The notes beneath the pieces are model-generated. The model did no database searches. It was not told the DNA's origin and saw nothing but the letters and a program-made list of their open reading frames with translations. A stretch of DNA of 38,091 bases, taken from positions 1-38,091 of the forward strand of contig NTJS01000013.1 of assembly GCA_002457155.1 (NCBI GenBank), in the 5' to 3' direction. The translations under genes were made by a program, and so were the position numbers. Of this stretch, positions 1 to 9,200 are shown piece by piece (the first letter of the stretch is position 1; every line of letters starts with the position of its first letter). This stretch comes from Marine Group II euryarchaeote MED-G35. GTDB lineage: Archaea; Thermoplasmatota; Poseidoniia; Poseidoniales; Thalassarchaeaceae.

Positions 1-1816
1 CCTCCTGGATAATCGTCCTTGCATAGGGGTGGTTGGAGCGAGCCTCCAATCCTGCTGCAATTCTCAGAACTCTGGATTCTTCCTCCCCCTCAGCGACTGA
101 GATTCCTGAGATTGTGGGTCTTCCACTAGTAAGAGTCCCAGTCTTGTCCAATAATGCGATTTGTACCTCTGCTGCTGATTCTAGAACATCGCCACCCCTA
201 GCTATCAATCCGAAACCCGAGGCAGCAGTAAGTGCGGCTGCGTGAGGAACCGGGGAAGCGAGTAGGAGGGAGCATGGACATGAGACTACCCAGAGGAGCA
301 AGGTTGTCAGAATTGCCTGTTCAGTAGAGTTGGTGAACAAGAATCCGATAATGGGGGCTGCGATTACGACAAGAGGAGTCCAAACCAGAGTGAATCTCTC
401 AATTACACTCTGTGTCCTTGTTGGTTGGTCCTTGTAATGTCTAACTAGGTCTATCAAACTGGAAAGTCTGGTGCCATCACCAGTAGCCTCTGACTTGATG
501 ACGAGGGGTCCGCGAGCCAAAACTAGGCCGGCCTCTACCCTATCTCCTACCTTTACTGGAATAGGGATTGGTTCTCCAGTCAGAGGTGCCCTGTCTATTG
601 CACCAGTTCCTTCTACGATTACTCCGTCTACAGGTACCGTCTCTCCAGATCTTACCTCGATCATCTCTCCTACTTCGAGTGCCTCGACGGGAACTAGGTC
701 GTTGTCACAGTCTCTGGCAGAGGATGGATCCAAAGAAGCGGTATTGATCACATTGAGAGATCTGGTCCCTCCCATCTCCATTGGTTTGTCATTGGAGACT
801 ACTCTTGCTCTCCTTGGGAGTCTGTCAAGACCACCTTGCATTGATTGCCTAGCTCTAATCAATGCCCTGTTCTCGAGATGGGAAGCGAATGCGACTAGTG
901 AGACGACCATCAGAGCCTCTATCAACTCACCAAGTGCAATTGCACCTAATACTGCCAGAGATGTTAGAACCTGGAATCCAACAACACGATTTTTCAGACC
1001 GGCTATGGCTTCCTGGAACATTTGGTTTCCTGCAAAGGCGACGCCTCCGAGGGCTAGGGCCCAAGTCACTGCTGAGGGAATCTGATCGGATGACTCTATG
1101 ACGGCTACGAGCATTATTAGGGGGATTGTCAGAACTGCTGCGAGGAGTTGGATCTGGTCCTTCCTGAACCCGGATTCCATGACTGGTGACAGTCGATGCC
1201 CTTCTCCCAGTAACTCAGACGTCTTCTGCTCGGATGCTGCTCTTAGTTCCGGATCGGAAATCCAAACCCGCTGAACGTCGACGTGGCCTTTGTCGGTTCT
1301 TGCGTCTAAGGTCCCAGGGATGCTTAGTATAGAGTTCCTCAAGCCCCTGTTGTCTACTCCTAGGCGCAGAGCAATTCTTTCTGGATTCGCTCCAACCGCC
1401 CTCAGCCAACCTATATCTGGTTCATGGCCTAGGCTAGTGAGGACTGAGGAGGCCCTTGAAACCGTGCCATCAGATATATCCTGGAAAATCTCAACCGTAC
1501 CCTCAGCGACTGAAATCCTACAAGACTGGATACCTGGTAGACGATTGACTGCTCGGGATGCCTTCATTGCACAATCGGGACAGTCCATACCCCTGATTCC
1601 CCAGTCGAACTGGAAAATGCCATCCAATGAAATCTCAATTCCATCGGAGGCTGAATCATCTGCAACCTGTGGGTTGGAGGAGTGGTCATTTCTTGCCGGC
1701 TTCCTCTTCGGGATTGCTAGCTTGGGGAGTGAGATTTTCCTAGATTCAGACTTTTTCGAAGAGATATCTCCTTCCTCGTCATCGAGGTAAAGGAAATCCT
1801 CGGAGTCTTCCACCAT
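1..1816 (-). CDS. Heavy-metal-translocating P1B-type ATPase (3' end outside window)
   Basis: Membrane pump exporting a soft metal cation (Cu+, or Zn2+/Cd2+) with ATP. About 605 residues are visible. An acidic/basic N-terminal tail is followed near residue 75 by a heavy-metal-associated domain with the GMDCPDC metal-binding motif, then hydrophobic membrane segments, the actuator loop with the TGEP-like motif LTGEPIPIPV, the transmembrane metal site SCPCSLLLASP, the phosphorylation motif DKTGTLT and the HP motif SNHPYA of the nucleotide-binding domain. The final GDGxNDxP part lies beyond base 1. The residues after CPC (SPVPH) resemble the Zn/Cd (P1B-2) branch more than CopA, but the ion cannot be decided without the last membrane helices. 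The ATG at 1816 has GGGAGG just upstream and a TTGAAGCG box about 27 bases before it. Divergent from the HAD gene. Confidence 0.9.
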   Translation of the reverse strand, partial: MVEDSEDFLYLDDEEGDISSKKSESRKISLPKLAIPKRKPARNDHSSNPQVADDSASDGIEISLDGIFQFDWGIRGMDCPDCAMKASRAVNRLPGIQSCRISVAEGTVEIFQDISDGTVSRASSVLTSLGHEPDIGWLRAVGANPERIALRLGVDNRGLRNSILSIPGTLDARTDKGHVDVQRVWISDPELRAASEQKTSELLGEGHRLSPVMESGFRKDQIQLLAAVLTIPLIMLVAVIESSDQIPSAVTWALALGGVAFAGNQMFQEAIAGLKNRVVGFQVLTSLAVLGAIALGELIEALMVVSLVAFASHLENRALIRARQSMQGGLDRLPRRARVVSNDKPMEMGGTRSLNVINTASLDPSSARDCDNDLVPVEALEVGEMIEVRSGETVPVDGVIVEGTGAIDRAPLTGEPIPIPVKVGDRVEAGLVLARGPLVIKSEATGDGTRLSSLIDLVRHYKDQPTRTQSVIERFTLVWTPLVVIAAPIIGFLFTNSTEQAILTTLLLWVVSCPCSLLLASPVPHAAALTAASGFGLIARGGDVLESAAEVQIALLDKTGTLTSGRPTISGISVAEGEEESRVLRIAAGLEARSNHPYARTIIQE

Positions 1817-1838
1817 GGACCTCCCAATATCTGGTATC

Positions 1839-1846
1839 GCTTCAAC
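1839..1846 (-). promoter_or_regulatory. TATA-like box TTGAAGCG of the P1B ATPase gene
   Basis: The octamer is centred about 26.5 bases upstream of the ATG at 1816, the spacing expected for an archaeal TATA element driving a leaderless or nearly leaderless mRNA. The same TTGAA core occurs at this distance before several other genes of the window. Confidence 0.45.
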
Positions 1847-1897
1847 ATGATGCAACCTTGTCGGTGGTATCTTGAATGTACGCCAATTCGAAGGAAC

Positions 1898-2611
1898 ATG
1901 GTAGAGGTCCCCAATCTTGGAGAATGGGACATGATTGTCTTCGATGTTGATGGGACACTGCTAGATAGAGATGGGTTTCATGACGAATTGGTGAGTCTGG
2001 CAAGAAGAGTTGACAGGGAGGTGATGCCTGTGTCACTTGCTTCCGGAAGGACTCTGCCGAACGTAACTCCGATTATGCAATCGATTGGCTCTTCGGGTTT
2101 TATTGTAGCCGAGAATGGAGGAATGGTCTGGGACAGCATAGAGGGACACGAAATTAGATCACTCTCAGATGGTTCCAGGGCGAAGGATGCTGCGGAATGG
2201 TTAGCGACCAAAATCGAAGGACTGGACCCTAGTGGGATAGAGTCGAACAGATGGAGGGAGACTGAGTGGTGTCTGAGTGAGACCGACTCATTTGAGTTGA
2301 TGAAGACGCTGATTGCAGATAGTGAGTGGTCGGATCTAGAAGTGGTCTCAACCGGGTTTGCAGTTCACATCGCCAGTCCAGGATTGAACAAGTCCCTAGG
2401 CCTGAGGATTGCCTTGGAGCAGAGAGGTGTCGATCCGAAGCGAGTAATTGCATGTGGCGATGCTCCCAACGACCTACCGATGTTCGACCTAGTGGGCTTC
2501 TCGGTTGCAGTGAGCGATATCTACCCAGAAGTTGTGTCCTCTGCCGACACAATCACTGAGGAAAAGGGGAAGAATGGTTCGATAGAGCTTCTCAAGGCGC
2601 TACTCGGTTAG
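1898..2611 (+). CDS. HAD-superfamily phosphatase, archaeal phosphoglycolate phosphatase/SPP-like (type IIB)
   Basis: Cytosolic phosphohydrolase of about 237 residues, the size of archaeal phosphoglycolate phosphatases. HAD motif I is FDVDGTLLD near the N-terminus, motif II is the Ser of ASGRTLP, motif III the Lys of LNKSLGLR, and motif IV is CGDAPNDLPMF. The cap lies between motifs II and III, the IIB arrangement. Substrate is inferred: phosphoglycolate or a sugar phosphate. The frame is open from an ATG at 1847. The ATG at 1898 is preferred because a TATCTTGA-type box lies about 27 bases upstream; an ATG at 1931, directly before the IVFDVDG strand and preceded by GGAG, is also possible. Divergent from the metal ATPase. 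Confidence 0.8.
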   Translation: MVEVPNLGEWDMIVFDVDGTLLDRDGFHDELVSLARRVDREVMPVSLASGRTLPNVTPIMQSIGSSGFIVAENGGMVWDSIEGHEIRSLSDGSRAKDAAEWLATKIEGLDPSGIESNRWRETEWCLSETDSFELMKTLIADSEWSDLEVVSTGFAVHIASPGLNKSLGLRIALEQRGVDPKRVIACGDAPNDLPMFDLVGFSVAVSDIYPEVVSSADTITEEKGKNGSIELLKALLG

Positions 2612-2619
2612 TCACTAGT

Positions 2620-2704
2620 TGGTGCAGGCGGCAGGATTCGAACCTGCGAAGCGCTATGCAGAGGATCTTGAGCCCTCCCCCTTTGACCACTCGGGTACAC
2701 CTGC
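2620..2704 (-). tRNA. tRNA-Leu (anticodon CAA), CCA encoded
   Basis: Class II cloverleaf of 85 nt including CCA. Acceptor GCAGGTG pairs with CGCCTGC (one G-T pair), followed by discriminator A and an encoded CCA. The D stem CCC/GGG encloses GAGTGGTCAAA. The anticodon stem GAGGG/TCCTC holds loop CTCAAGA, giving CAA. A 13-nt variable region precedes the T arm with loop TTCGAAT. No intron is seen. It decodes TTG. Confidence 0.93.
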
Positions 2705-2726
2705 ACCTTTCCGAAGGAAGGCTTAG

Positions 2727-2734
2727 ATTTTATT
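2727..2734 (-). promoter_or_regulatory. TATA box of tRNA-Leu
   Basis: AATAAAAT on the minus strand is centred about 27 bases upstream of the tRNA 5' end at 2704, the standard distance for an archaeal TATA box, within the only A+T-rich patch of this gap. Confidence 0.55.
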
Positions 2735-2814
2735 ATCGCGGATGGGGGGTCTTGTTACTTTGGCAAGGAATTGTTGATGTATCTCCTCTGTTGGATGCTG
2801 GATAGGTCGCGTTC

Positions 2815-3684
2815 ATGGCAGTCGGTTCTGATCCTCGTAGGCTTTCCAAGAACGAATTGGAGGCAGTGCATAAGACACTGATCGAAGTGACTCGGAAGCA
2901 GAAGAGCAGCGATACTCCAGTTGACGTCGCTATGGCTGAGGGAATGGTCTTCTGGGACGCAGTAGGGCAGTTATTGCAGAGCATGGAGACCGAGCTATCG
3001 GAGACAGTCAGGGACGAAGGGATGACGGCCAAGGCCCAATTGCTATCCAGGAGGCTTGGGGTTGCACGGACTTGCGTCAGAGATCTGACCAGGATTCGGC
3101 TTACCTCTTTCACTAGGCACGCGGTTTCATCAAATCTGCTCAACTCGGCGAACGGCGGTTCGGTTGGATTCCAAACCCTTGACTGGAGCAGGCACGACCC
3201 ATCCGAGAGAGTGTTCTACAATGGAATCAGGGATCTTGCTGAGAAGTACAAGGTTTCCACATCATGGTCTTCCATGCTCGGGTCTACTGAAGCTGAGTCA
3301 GTTACAGTAGTGAACGAGGTAATTGAGACGCTCAAGGATTTCTCTGGAGGGGATGACAAGGATGTCCCGGCGACCACCCCATCTCCTCCGAGGCAGGAGC
3401 CGGAGTGGGAAGAGCCAGACTTCGACGAGGAGGACAGGATCAGGGATATGGACGGGTTCCCAGAACACGCAGCATCCCCCTCGGAGTCGAGGACACTGGA
3501 TGAGGAGGTGAGCGAGGAGCCATCGGAACTTCTCAGAATAAGAGTCCTCAAGGATGTAGAGGACCCGATTCTCATGGCAGACGGGACCGAAGTGGCGCTA
3601 ACTGAGGGGGACATCGAGAACTGCCCTTCCCTGGTGGCTGAGATTCTCATCGCAGCCGGTCTCGCCGAAGCTGCTCCGATATAG
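2815..3684 (+). CDS. GINS-like DNA replication protein (Gins15/Gins51 type)
   Basis: A 289-residue, acidic, mainly helical protein. The first ~170 residues have the charged helical character of the GINS A domain. An acidic linker (about 185-235) follows, and then a compact C-terminal domain (about 238-285, LLRIRVLKDVEDPILMADG followed by EVALTEGDIENCPSLVAEILI) that resembles the small beta-rich B domain of archaeal Gins51, where a VRVLEDIPPFVG-like strand precedes GD and a final helix. GINS binds MCM and the RecJ/Cdc45-like nuclease in the replicative helicase. The assignment rests on domain order and the C-terminal pattern, so it is probable, not certain. No TTGAA box or strong ribosome-binding site is seen before this ATG. 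The next gene on the same strand starts 52 bases later. Confidence 0.55.
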   Translation: MAVGSDPRRLSKNELEAVHKTLIEVTRKQKSSDTPVDVAMAEGMVFWDAVGQLLQSMETELSETVRDEGMTAKAQLLSRRLGVARTCVRDLTRIRLTSFTRHAVSSNLLNSANGGSVGFQTLDWSRHDPSERVFYNGIRDLAEKYKVSTSWSSMLGSTEAESVTVVNEVIETLKDFSGGDDKDVPATTPSPPRQEPEWEEPDFDEEDRIRDMDGFPEHAASPSESRTLDEEVSEEPSELLRIRVLKDVEDPILMADGTEVALTEGDIENCPSLVAEILIAAGLAEAAPI

Positions 3685-3736
3685 TAGGGCAATTACTAAC
3701 TCTCTCCGGCGCCGCACGTGGATGGAGGGTTGAACG

Positions 3737-5083
3737 ATGGCAAAGGGAGTAACTGACGGACAGATAAAGAAATTCAGGAAGGCTTTCGGGTCCGATTCAT
3801 CCGCAAGGGTAGCGCAGAATGCTGTCAGCAATGCGGATCTGTCAACGCTCACCCTTCGTAGAGACCTAGTCCAGAACATGGATTTCTCGTTCAGCACGAA
3901 ATTAGATGAGTGGAGCGTCACCAACCAAAGGAGGAGCGGTCGGTGTTGGCTGTTCGCTACGTTGAATCTCTTCAGGGTAGGGGCAATGAAGAAAATGAAT
4001 GTGAAGGACTTCGAGTTCAGTCAGGCGCATATTCACTTCTGGGACAAGTTGGAGAGAGCCAATCACTTTCTGGAGGCCATCCTGGAGACGTCGGACCGAC
4101 CGGTGGACGACCGGACCATTCACTTCCTACTCAGTGACCCGATCGGAGATGGGGGCCAATGGAACATGGCGATGAATCTGATCAGGAAGCACGGGCTTGT
4201 CCCCATGTCTGCATATCCAGAGTCGCATAGCAGCAGCAGCACAAGATCGATGAACGGAATTCTGAAAGACGTCTTGAGGTCGACTGCCAGTGAGATAAGG
4301 GCGATATTGGACAATGGTGGCTCGGAGAAGGAGGCCAGGAGCCACAAGGACTCGAGGATGGGGGAGATATGGAGGATCCTGTGCATACACCTAGGGACCC
4401 CTCCGGAGAAGTTCGACTGGCAGTGGCGAGACAAGGATAACGAGTTCCACCGAAAGGGGGAGATGACTCCCTTGGAATTCGTGGACGAGTATGTGGATGT
4501 CGATTGGGAGAACTACGTATGCATTGTGAACGACCCTAGGAACGAGTACTACCAGACGTATACCGTCGATTTCCTTCAGAATGTTTCTGGAGGCCCTCCG
4601 GTCGTGTACCTCAATGTCCCCTCGGACGAGATGAAGGGAGTGACCCAGAGGCTCCTCGAGGACGGGACCCCTGTTTGGATGGGTTGCGACGTTGGCAAGC
4701 ACATGGCTCGGAAGAAGGGGCTCTGGGATGCTGAGCTTTTCGATTTCAAGGGCCTGTATGGGGTTGAGTTCGGGATGGAGAAGGCGGATCGTCTGAGATT
4801 CGGGCAGACGATGATGACGCATGCGATGCTGTTCACTGGGGTTGATGTCGTGGATGGCAGCCCCAGAAGGTGGAGAGTGGAGAACTCATGGGGCTCCGAC
4901 GAGAGCGGGGTCAAGGGATTCTACACGATGAACGACAACTGGTTCGACGAGCACATGTTCGAGATCGCAGCACCAAGGGACTACCTGACGGAAGAGATGA
5001 CAGCGGGCCTGGATGGTGATCCGGTGGTCCTTCCAGCATGGGACCCCATGGGATCCCTCGCCAGGGATGAGGCGCTCTTCTAG
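3737..5083 (+). CDS. pepC: Bleomycin hydrolase / aminopeptidase C family cysteine peptidase (C1B)
   Basis: Cytosolic papain-fold aminopeptidase of 448 residues, the usual size for the family. The catalytic Cys is C70 in QRRSGRCWLFATLN, the His is H362 in MTHAMLFTGVD, and the Asn is N383 in VENSWG. The oxyanion Gln lies at Q64. PVWMGCDVGK near 312-321 also matches the family. Family members form hexameric barrels trimming peptides; the sequence has no signal peptide, fitting an intracellular role in peptide recycling. The ATG follows GGAGGG by about nine bases. The family is typical of bacteria and eukaryotes, so an archaeal copy suggests transfer. It converges on the Old Yellow Enzyme gene with an 11-base gap. 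Confidence 0.93.
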   Translation: MAKGVTDGQIKKFRKAFGSDSSARVAQNAVSNADLSTLTLRRDLVQNMDFSFSTKLDEWSVTNQRRSGRCWLFATLNLFRVGAMKKMNVKDFEFSQAHIHFWDKLERANHFLEAILETSDRPVDDRTIHFLLSDPIGDGGQWNMAMNLIRKHGLVPMSAYPESHSSSSTRSMNGILKDVLRSTASEIRAILDNGGSEKEARSHKDSRMGEIWRILCIHLGTPPEKFDWQWRDKDNEFHRKGEMTPLEFVDEYVDVDWENYVCIVNDPRNEYYQTYTVDFLQNVSGGPPVVYLNVPSDEMKGVTQRLLEDGTPVWMGCDVGKHMARKKGLWDAELFDFKGLYGVEFGMEKADRLRFGQTMMTHAMLFTGVDVVDGSPRRWRVENSWGSDESGVKGFYTMNDNWFDEHMFEIAAPRDYLTEEMTAGLDGDPVVLPAWDPMGSLARDEALF

Positions 5084-5094
5084 AGTTCTGTTAT

Positions 5095-6195
5095 CTACAG
5101 TCTACCATCGGTGACGAATCCCTTCCATCTTCTCATGTAGTCCACGAAGGTCTGGCTAAGGCCCTGTTCGATCAGGTGCTCTGGCGTGAAAGGGGGCCTT
5201 TCGGGGGAATATCCCTCTGCTCCCATCTCGGATGCCCAGCTGGAGTGCGCGATGGCGACCCTTGCTACGCCCACTAGGTCTGCCCCCTCGTCCAGCACGA
5301 ACTGGGCATCCTCGCCATCCCATACCGCGCCGGTGGAGATTATCGATACACCATCCCCCAGAGCCTCCCTGAATCTGCGTGTGATGGTCCTGGGGTCATC
5401 GGGATCCCCCTGTGCCCCAGTGAAGGCGTCCCAGCAGGATATGTGGAGCAAGTCCATGCCCCATTCACCCATCATTCCAGCGAGGTCGAGGCTATCGGCC
5501 ATGGTCACCCCAACGTCATGCTCGGGAGAGATTCTGACGGATACAAGAAATCCCTCGGAAGTCCTGCTCCTGATCTCACTCAGGACCTCCCTCAGGAAGA
5601 GGGAACGCCCTTCTAGCCCGCCCCCCCATCGGTCATCCCTGCGATTTGTCCTCGTACCCAGGAACTGGCAGATCAGGTATCCGTGCGCCCCATGGATCTC
5701 CACCCCGTCGAATCCCGCCTTCTCGCATCTCTCTGCGGCCTCTCCGAAGGAAACGACCAAAGCTCGAATCTCGGAGTCGGATAGTTCCCTGCATCCCTCC
5801 TCCACGCCCTTCTCCAAGTTGGTGCTGGCTGACACCGGTTGCTCCCCCGTCAGCGAACGAGGTGCCCTCAGGCCTCCGTGGAATACCTGTACGAGGCTTG
5901 CCGCCCCCCTCTCTCTGATTCCCTCGGCTAGCTCCTTCAGGCGAGGAATCTGGTGGTCCCCCCAGACTCCCATCTCGCCTTCCCAGGACTTCCCGCTCGG
6001 ATGGACGTGGCTGGCAGCCGTCGTGACGATGCCGAAGCCTCCCTCGGCACGTCTCAGGAGCCAGTTTATCTCGTCGTCAGAGAGAGTCCCGTCCTCTTGC
6101 GACTGCTTGTTGGTCATCGCAGCTAGGACGGTCCTATTGCGTACGCAGAACCCTGTTCCGGGCACGGTCCACTCGGTGGTTACCGAACCAGACAC
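5095..6195 (-). CDS. Old Yellow Enzyme family NADH:flavin oxidoreductase
   Basis: FMN-dependent TIM-barrel reductase that acts on activated C=C bonds of enones and similar compounds. Visible family blocks are VRNRTVLAAMTN, LVQVFHGGLRAP, GFDGVEIHGAHGYLICQFL with the paired His/His substrate-binding region, RTNRRDDRWGGGLEGRSLFL and the FMN-phosphate loop STGAVWDGEDAQFVLDEGADLVGVARVAI. At about 366 residues it is a one-domain enzyme without the C-terminal FeS/FAD part of the 2,4-dienoyl-CoA reductase type. The frame extends to a TTG at 6231, but that codon sits in the loop of a perfect hairpin. The GTG at 6195, preceded by AGGTGAG, places the start about 18 residues before VRNR, as in the family, so it was chosen. 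It lies just downstream of the giant surface-protein gene. Confidence 0.88.
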   Translation of the reverse strand: MSGSVTTEWTVPGTGFCVRNRTVLAAMTNKQSQEDGTLSDDEINWLLRRAEGGFGIVTTAASHVHPSGKSWEGEMGVWGDHQIPRLKELAEGIRERGAASLVQVFHGGLRAPRSLTGEQPVSASTNLEKGVEEGCRELSDSEIRALVVSFGEAAERCEKAGFDGVEIHGAHGYLICQFLGTRTNRRDDRWGGGLEGRSLFLREVLSEIRSRTSEGFLVSVRISPEHDVGVTMADSLDLAGMMGEWGMDLLHISCWDAFTGAQGDPDDPRTITRRFREALGDGVSIISTGAVWDGEDAQFVLDEGADLVGVARVAIAHSSWASEMGAEGYSPERPPFTPEHLIEQGLSQTFVDYMRRWKGFVTDGRL

Positions 6196-6222
6196 AGTCT
6201 CACCTGCATGGCCCTGGAGGGC

Positions 6223-6242
6223 CCTCGCCAAAACTGGCGAGG
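6223..6242 (-). terminator. Perfect 8-bp hairpin after the giant gene (possible terminator or mRNA end)
   Basis: CCTCGCCA and TGGCGAGG pair perfectly around a 4-base loop, starting six bases after the stop codon of the giant gene and before the preferred start of the reductase gene. There is no following T-run, so a processing or stability element is as likely as a terminator. Confidence 0.35.
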
Positions 6243-6247
6243 ACCAC

Positions 6248-9200
6248 TCAGTCCTTGCGTCTTCCGGCTACTAGTATAGCCGCGCCCAGCACTGATGCCA
6301 GGCCTGTGATTGCCGTGAACCCTGGTAGGATCCCTCCGCTGTCTGGTTCCCCGGGTTCTTCGACTCCGTCGTCAGGGATTCCATCGCCGTCAGCGTCGTC
6401 ATCTGCGTTGTCGCCGATTCCGTCTCCGTCGGTGTCCTTGGTCTCGCTGGGATCGGTTGGGAACGCGTCAGCGTTGTTGCCGACACCGTCGCCGTCCGAG
6501 TCAACCTTCTCGTTGGGGTCGTTAGGGGCCCAGTCCGCGTTGTCGCCGGTCCCGTCACCGTCCGAGTCCCTGCTCTCGTATGGGTCGGACATGAATGCGT
6601 CCGAGTTGTCGCCCACGCCGTCACCGTCGTAGTCGCTCCACTCACCTGCATCGTTGGGGAACACATCAGCCACGTCTCCGTAGCCGTCTCCGTCGGTGTC
6701 GCTAGACTCGTTCGGATCCAGTGGGAAGGCGTCTGAGGTGTCAGGCGTGCCGTCGTTGTCGTCGTCCGTGTCCGCGTTGTCCCCTGTTCCGTCTCCATCG
6801 GAGTCGATGTACTCGTTCGGGTTGTTAGGGAATGCGTCCTCCTCGTCGCCGACGCCGTCACCGTCGCTGTCCGTGGACTCACCGCTGTTCAGAGGGAAGT
6901 CGTCCAAGTCGTTCGGGGTCCCGTCTCCGTCAGCGTCTTCGTCCGAGTTGTCGCCGGTTCCGTCGCCGTCTGTGTCGGTGGTCTCGTTGGCGTCGTTCGG
7001 GAAGTCGTCTCCGTTGTCGCCCACTCCGTCACCATCGGTGTCCGTGGTCTCGTTGGCATCGAACGGGAAGTCGTCCTGGTCGTCGTTCACGCCGTCCCCG
7101 TCGCTGTCCTCGTCGGTGTCATCGGTTCCGTCTCCGTCAGCATCGGTGTCCGCGTTGTCGCCCACGCCGTCGCCGTCTGTGTCCACCCACTCGGTAGCAT
7201 CGTTGGGGAACGCATCGGAGTTGTCTCCCCATCCGTCTCCGTCCGAGTCCGCGCTTTCGCTTGCGTCCCATGGGAAGGCATCGCCGTTGTCGCCGACGCC
7301 GTCTCCGTCCGCGTCGTTCGTCTCGCTTGCGTCGTTCGGGAAGTCGTCACTGTTGTCTCCAACGCCGTCATCGTCCGAGTCGGCCCACTCCTCGGGGTCG
7401 TCTGGGAACCTGTCGTCGCTGTCGCTGTATCCGTCGCCGTCTGAGTCGACGTCAGCAGTGAAGACGATCTCCATGTAGGCGAAATGCTCGCCGGCATCCA
7501 GATCAACACACTCGTCGACGCCCAATTCGGTCTCGTCGTAGGTCCAGGACGAGACCACGTATCCAGAGATAGATCCGTCAGTATGTGCTCCACACAGGGT
7601 TGAATCAACTAGTAGGCCATCATCCTCTTCGGGGTCGTCTCCTTCGTAGCTGAGAGTCAACTCCGAGATATCCCCTATCGTCGATAGGTCGAATATCAGG
7701 TCGTAGGCAACCAATAGGCCGGCCGGTTCGGTTGGGTCCGTGGTTGTGAGGTGTACCTCCATGTAGACAATTATGCAATCTGGAGTGACTCCGTTCAGGT
7801 AGAATCCATCGGGACCCTCTCCTTCCTCGAGGCACTCTTCGGTGTTCCACCCTTCCATGAACATCTCCTCGAACTCCAACGCCTCGGAATCGTTCAGGAT
7901 CTCGTCGCCGTTGAAGTAGTCGTAGTCGATCTTAATCCTGATTTCGGGGTCCAGATCGCTCCATACGTCCAGGACCACCACAGACTGGTTCTCAGAGACA
8001 AGCACCAGATCAGCCGAGAATTCCTGATGGATTGTGAAGTCCTCGAAGGTCCAGTCAGGGCCGTCAGGGTCGTCAGGGCCATCGGGTCCGTCTTCCATGT
8101 CAGCGAGGCAGTCGGGGATTCCGTCTCCGTCGTCGTCCACGCTCATCATGGGGCCACCGATTATGGCGATGAACATGCCCATCATCGGGCCCTCCTCATC
8201 GTAGTCTTCCGTGGACACGCCGTGCACTCTGGCCTCAACCGCTACGAGGCAGGTGTCGTCGCTGAACTCAATATCGAAATCCTCGTGCATCACGTCGCTT
8301 GTAGCGGTGAACTCGATATCCTGCTCGTATTGGCCGCCGGCCTCGTCCTCTCCGTCGGGGCAGTCATCGTTCCCGTCGTTGACCTGGTATATCCAGACCT
8401 CTGACCCGTCGTTGCAGTCGAACCAGTTTATCGGGTCGCCGTTGTCGTCGTACTGCTGCTCGTCGGCTCCGTCCTCGCAGTCTTCGTACTCGTCGTTGAC
8501 GTAGTCGAAGGGGATCTCGTCACCGTTGCCGCAGACGAAGGTGCTGCCTCCTGTGTTCGGTAGGTCCACCCCTAACACCAGAGTGTAGTAGTCACCAGTC
8601 TCGAGGCCGTCTAGGGTCAGGTTCATCGCGTAGTTCCCTGCATCGTCGACTTGGTAGCCCATCCAGCCAAGTATCATCTCGACCTCGGAGCCCTCGTCCT
8701 CGTCCTCATCGCCTTCGCCTTCGGAGAAGAGTTCCGCCAGGTCAACGCCCTCGACGTCCTCCCACGTGCCGTCGTCCTCGATCTGCAGGGTGATTTCCAC
8801 CGGGAAAGACACCTCGCAGGGCCCGCTGAAGTCCCAGGAGTTGGAGTCAATGTACTTCCAGCCGTCCGTGATGTTGTCGTCATCCCAGTCTTCGGCCACG
8901 TGCAGCGAAGCGTGGATACCCAGCCCGCAGGTGGAGTTGTCCACCCAGTGAGTGTAGTCTACGGAGTGCTCATCCGAGGTCGCCGTGAAATTCTCCCCTT
9001 GGTGCGAATAATCGTATGACATCATCCCCATTGAGTACACAGTCCACTCGAGCCTGTATTCCATATTGGCGTCAAGATCGTCTATCTCGAAGGTCATGTC
9101 GAGGTCTCCCTCTGAGACCGTCGGAGTGCGGTATTCGATGCAGTACCAGATCGCGTCGTCAACGGAGAATTCGCAGGCATCGTGCGGGAACCAGAAGTAC

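Noticed and set aside
471-1085. Long plus-strand open frame of 204 codons
   Set aside because: It is Ser/Thr/Pro-rich shadow coding opposite the P1B ATPase, whose minus-strand frame shows all expected motifs.
5186-6274. 362-codon plus-strand open frame
   Set aside because: Opposite the Old Yellow Enzyme gene and without any recognisable motif; composition is that of an antisense shadow.
6369-7457. Periodic CG-rich repeats that could look like a CRISPR array or low-complexity plus-strand genes (for example 6696-7478)
   Set aside because: The repeats are codons for Asp/Gly calcium-binding loops in one continuous minus-strand frame; there are no unique spacers between identical repeats.
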